DNA of 64,000 nt, from contig NZ_BIFS01000002.1 of assembly GCF_003967555.1 (NCBI RefSeq), forward strand, positions 2,418,001 to 2,482,000, read 5' to 3'. Within the stretch, counting starts at the first letter, position 1. Every line of letters starts with the position of its first letter. This DNA is from Dictyobacter kobayashii. Lineage in GTDB: Bacteria; Chloroflexota; Ktedonobacteria; Ktedonobacterales; Ktedonobacteraceae. A program made the translations under genes and the position numbers. Below are positions 62,310 to 64,000 of the stretch, piece after piece. The notes beneath the pieces are model-generated. The model was not told where the DNA came from. It made no database searches and worked only from the letters and a program-made list of their open reading frames with translations.

Positions 62310-62881
62310 TTAATCTTCAGTTTCCAGATAGACCTTAAAATAAACCTCACTAACCGGAAGTGATATTTCTAAGCTCTCAAGCTGAATGGTGTCCTGGCGA
62401 TCCTCATACTGAGAAACTTCCCACTTATAGGTGCCGACGCGGTGATGATGTTCAATTGAGCAGGAACGAGAATCAATCAAAAGAATTTCTAGAATAGTTG
62501 GATAATGCTTGTAGGCTCTTAGCTTCTCGGTGGTGTCTATGCGCTCTGTGGTGGGGACAGCACTTCTACGACGACTGTTGGCGCTTCCAGGGCCTCCTTA
62601 CGTGTCCAATCGGCGGGATCGCAGGATACAGAAGCATCCGGGCAATAATATTTACTTTCTGACAGCCGCACCAGGGCATCAGAATTGTAGACGTGACATT
62701 CACTCTCGCGTAAAGCACTGCGTAACAAGCTAACTATATTTGCCCCGATCTCAGAATGAGCCAGGGAGCCGCCTGTCATCAAACGAATATCGCCATCGAT
62801 ATACTCATACTTTCGATCAGGAAACGTCTCGCGCATGCGCCAGTACTCAGCTACAGTATATTTACGCTGTGGATCATACAT
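62310..62881 (-). CDS. Uma2-family (DUF820) restriction-endonuclease-fold protein (one frameshift)
   Basis: KYTVAEYWRMRETFPDRKYE, YIDGDIRLMTGGSLAHSEIG, YYCPDASVSCDP and VVVEVLSP are typical of the Uma2 family, whose PD-(D/E)XK fold uses the Asp and the E-V-L region. The frame breaks at the G run 62553-62556. One added base gives TTERIDTTEKLRAYKHYPTI, EILLIDS and an end at 62310, about 190 residues, the normal length. The biological role of this abundant family is unclear. Confidence 0.85.
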
Positions 62882-63035
62882 ATATTGTCCCCTTTCCCTT
62901 CCCTGATACGGTGGAAATCCCTTCTACCCATGCAAAATACACCATACACTATCAGCTAACGACATGCAACAAGCAGGCGCGCCTAAAAAGTTAGCTCAAC
63001 CTGTTATTATGCCAGGGCAAAGATCTATCCTTATC

Positions 63036-63093
63036 TTATACATATTGAAATGATGTGGTCACTTAACCAACTGCATCATTTCAATATGTATAA
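63036..63093. terminator. Perfect 20-bp-arm hairpin
   Basis: TTATACATATTGAAATGATG (63036-63055) pairs with its exact complement at 63074-63093 around an 18-base loop that itself can pair TGGT with ACCA. It lies downstream of the minus-strand gene at 63147-63689 and upstream of the Uma2 gene, so it may end transcription of the former. Confidence 0.5.
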
Positions 63094-63146
63094 ATGAATG
63101 TGGACTGGCTCTGGAAGAGCCGTATCCAGGCTAGCTGGTTTGTGAT

Positions 63147-63689
63147 CTATCGCCGCGCGGAAGATTTTTCCAGCTCGTGTTGATATAGATCGAGCAAAGC
63201 AAGCGCGAGTGACTCAGCGAGCCTGGTCCAGAGAGAGGGATCTCCGACGTCGTTGGTCATGTCCGTGACCAGCAGGCTGCTGGCAGCATCGATCACTTCT
63301 CGAATGAGTTGCTCCTTCGAGAAGGCGTAGACTCGGTGGCTCTTCTCCTGACCAGAAGGCGCATCGACCACTGACCAGACATGTTTATCCTCTTTAATTC
63401 CCAGGTATCGGATATGGTAATTATGGTAATCCAGGCCGCCACAGGCAGGCTGAATATGCAGGTTGTAATGACAGGCAGGCTGGCGCGAGTCATACTCGCG
63501 CAGCCCCAACTGTGCCTGCTGTTGGATCAGCAGCTCCCGGCTGGTCCACAAGCTCCTCATCTGTCGATCTCTTTGAGCGGAACGTTTTTTCCGCCATCTG
63601 GATCTTCGGTGCATAGCTCTCGCTCCATTTCGTTGTACCCATGTGGGTAAAGGAAGGAGCGCACTCAACAAGGCAGGAGGGTAGAGCAT
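63147..63689 (-). CDS. Unrecognised protein
   Basis: Up to 180 residues. The first 40 are Arg-rich and low in protein character (HRRSRWRKKRSAQRDRQ), so the true start may be the ATG near 63560 (MRSLWTSRELLIQQQ). The rest looks like a real globular protein: YDSRQPACHYNLHIQPACGG, YHNYHIRYLGIKEDKHVWSV, KEQLIREVIDAASSLLVTDM. Two cysteines and several Tyr/His residues are present, but I recognise no family. Confidence 0.55.
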   Translation of the reverse strand: MLYPPALLSALLPLPTWVQRNGARAMHRRSRWRKKRSAQRDRQMRSLWTSRELLIQQQAQLGLREYDSRQPACHYNLHIQPACGGLDYHNYHIRYLGIKEDKHVWSVVDAPSGQEKSHRVYAFSKEQLIREVIDAASSLLVTDMTNDVGDPSLWTRLAESLALALLDLYQHELEKSSARR

Positions 63690-63745
63690 GAGGGAGAGCA
63701 GACCTGAAGTGGTCCCCTATATGGAGAAAAGGCAGAAGAGACGGA

Positions 63746-63928
63746 ATGGAAGAAGATTACCTGGCTGCATCCCTGGCTGCTTGTCCGTGCCATCAATTGA
63801 GAGCGCATGAATCAAGGGCAGAAGCGCATATTCTGTGGGTTGATACTGCTACGCGTGAGCGCGCAGCCCGCATGAACACTGGACTGTCACGTGACAGCCT
63901 TCTTCTTTGCCCTGGCATCAAGCTCTAA
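63746..63928 (+). CDS. Possible small protein of 60 residues
   Basis: A short frame starts at an ATG preceded by AGAAGAGACGG and ends with TAA. It encodes two CPC/CPG-like segments (ACPCHQL, LCPGIKL). There is no known family and no conserved neighbour, so it could be spurious. The remaining bases of the right edge show no other gene. Confidence 0.25.
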   Translation: MEEDYLAASLAACPCHQLRAHESRAEAHILWVDTATRERAARMNTGLSRDSLLLCPGIKL

Positions 63929-64000
63929 ACTGAGGGACTTACCGATTCACAGCAACCATGAGACGGCCTTTCCTGAATGATAGAATTTGAACGATAGTCT

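Overview
The window (about 50% GC, no rRNA or recognisable tRNA) looks like an accessory-rich chromosomal stretch of a large-genome, soil-type bacterium. A Ktedonobacter-like member of the Chloroflexota is my inference. It rests on the mix of secreted cellulose and glucan hydrolases, P450 and drug-efflux genes, tandem families of lineage-specific membrane proteins, many MerR/ROK regulators and dispersed REP-like hairpins. I recognise no marker gene that fixes the taxon.

Layout. 0-8 kb: a pentapeptide-repeat protein, a broken small gene, two paralogous membrane proteins, and a ferredoxin / ferredoxin reductase / cytochrome P450 operon beside a nest of inverted repeats. 8-14 kb: a degenerate esterase-like protein, an acetyltransferase, and an arsenic island (ArsM-type methyltransferase, cysteine-tailed ECF sigma factor, aquaporin, ArsR-ArsC fusion, second ArsC) with visible ArsR-type operators and a duplicated ECF-type promoter. 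14.2-16.8 kb: a CRISPR array split by an IS110-family element and again by a MITE-like element. 17-24 kb: small regulators, a MerR/SDR/MaoC cluster, and a ROK regulator next to a secreted GH30 enzyme. 24-29 kb: four tandem genes holding five modules of the same membrane family seen at 2-4 kb. 29-36 kb: an alkyltransferase-like protein, a DrmA-like helicase remnant coupled to a RelE-UvrD fusion, and NAD synthetase. 36-41 kb: acetyltransferase, double-MerR regulator, GH5-CBM2 cellulase, hydrolase. 41-48 kb: flavin monooxygenase, MMPL exporter, and the tryptophan-to-anthranilate genes kynA and kynU with three identical-type operator boxes. 48-63 kb: a defence-like stretch with an Hsp90-type ATPase plus two TPR proteins, a surface protein, an EVE-McrB / DUF2357 restriction pair, an epoxide hydrolase and a Uma2 nuclease.

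The most striking observation is the IS110 element. It sits inside a CRISPR repeat, and its noncoding end contains two short segments that match the two strands of exactly that repeat sequence. It also contains two segments that match the element's own circle junction. This is the layout expected of a bridge RNA whose target loop is programmed for the CRISPR repeat. The Hsp90 / TPR / TPR operon is the second candidate for an undescribed system.

A caution on gene integrity: about twenty single-base frameshifts interrupt fourteen otherwise well-conserved genes, nearly all explained by one missing base in a short G/C run. I read most of these as assembly errors and give full-length coordinates for such genes, stating where the frame breaks.
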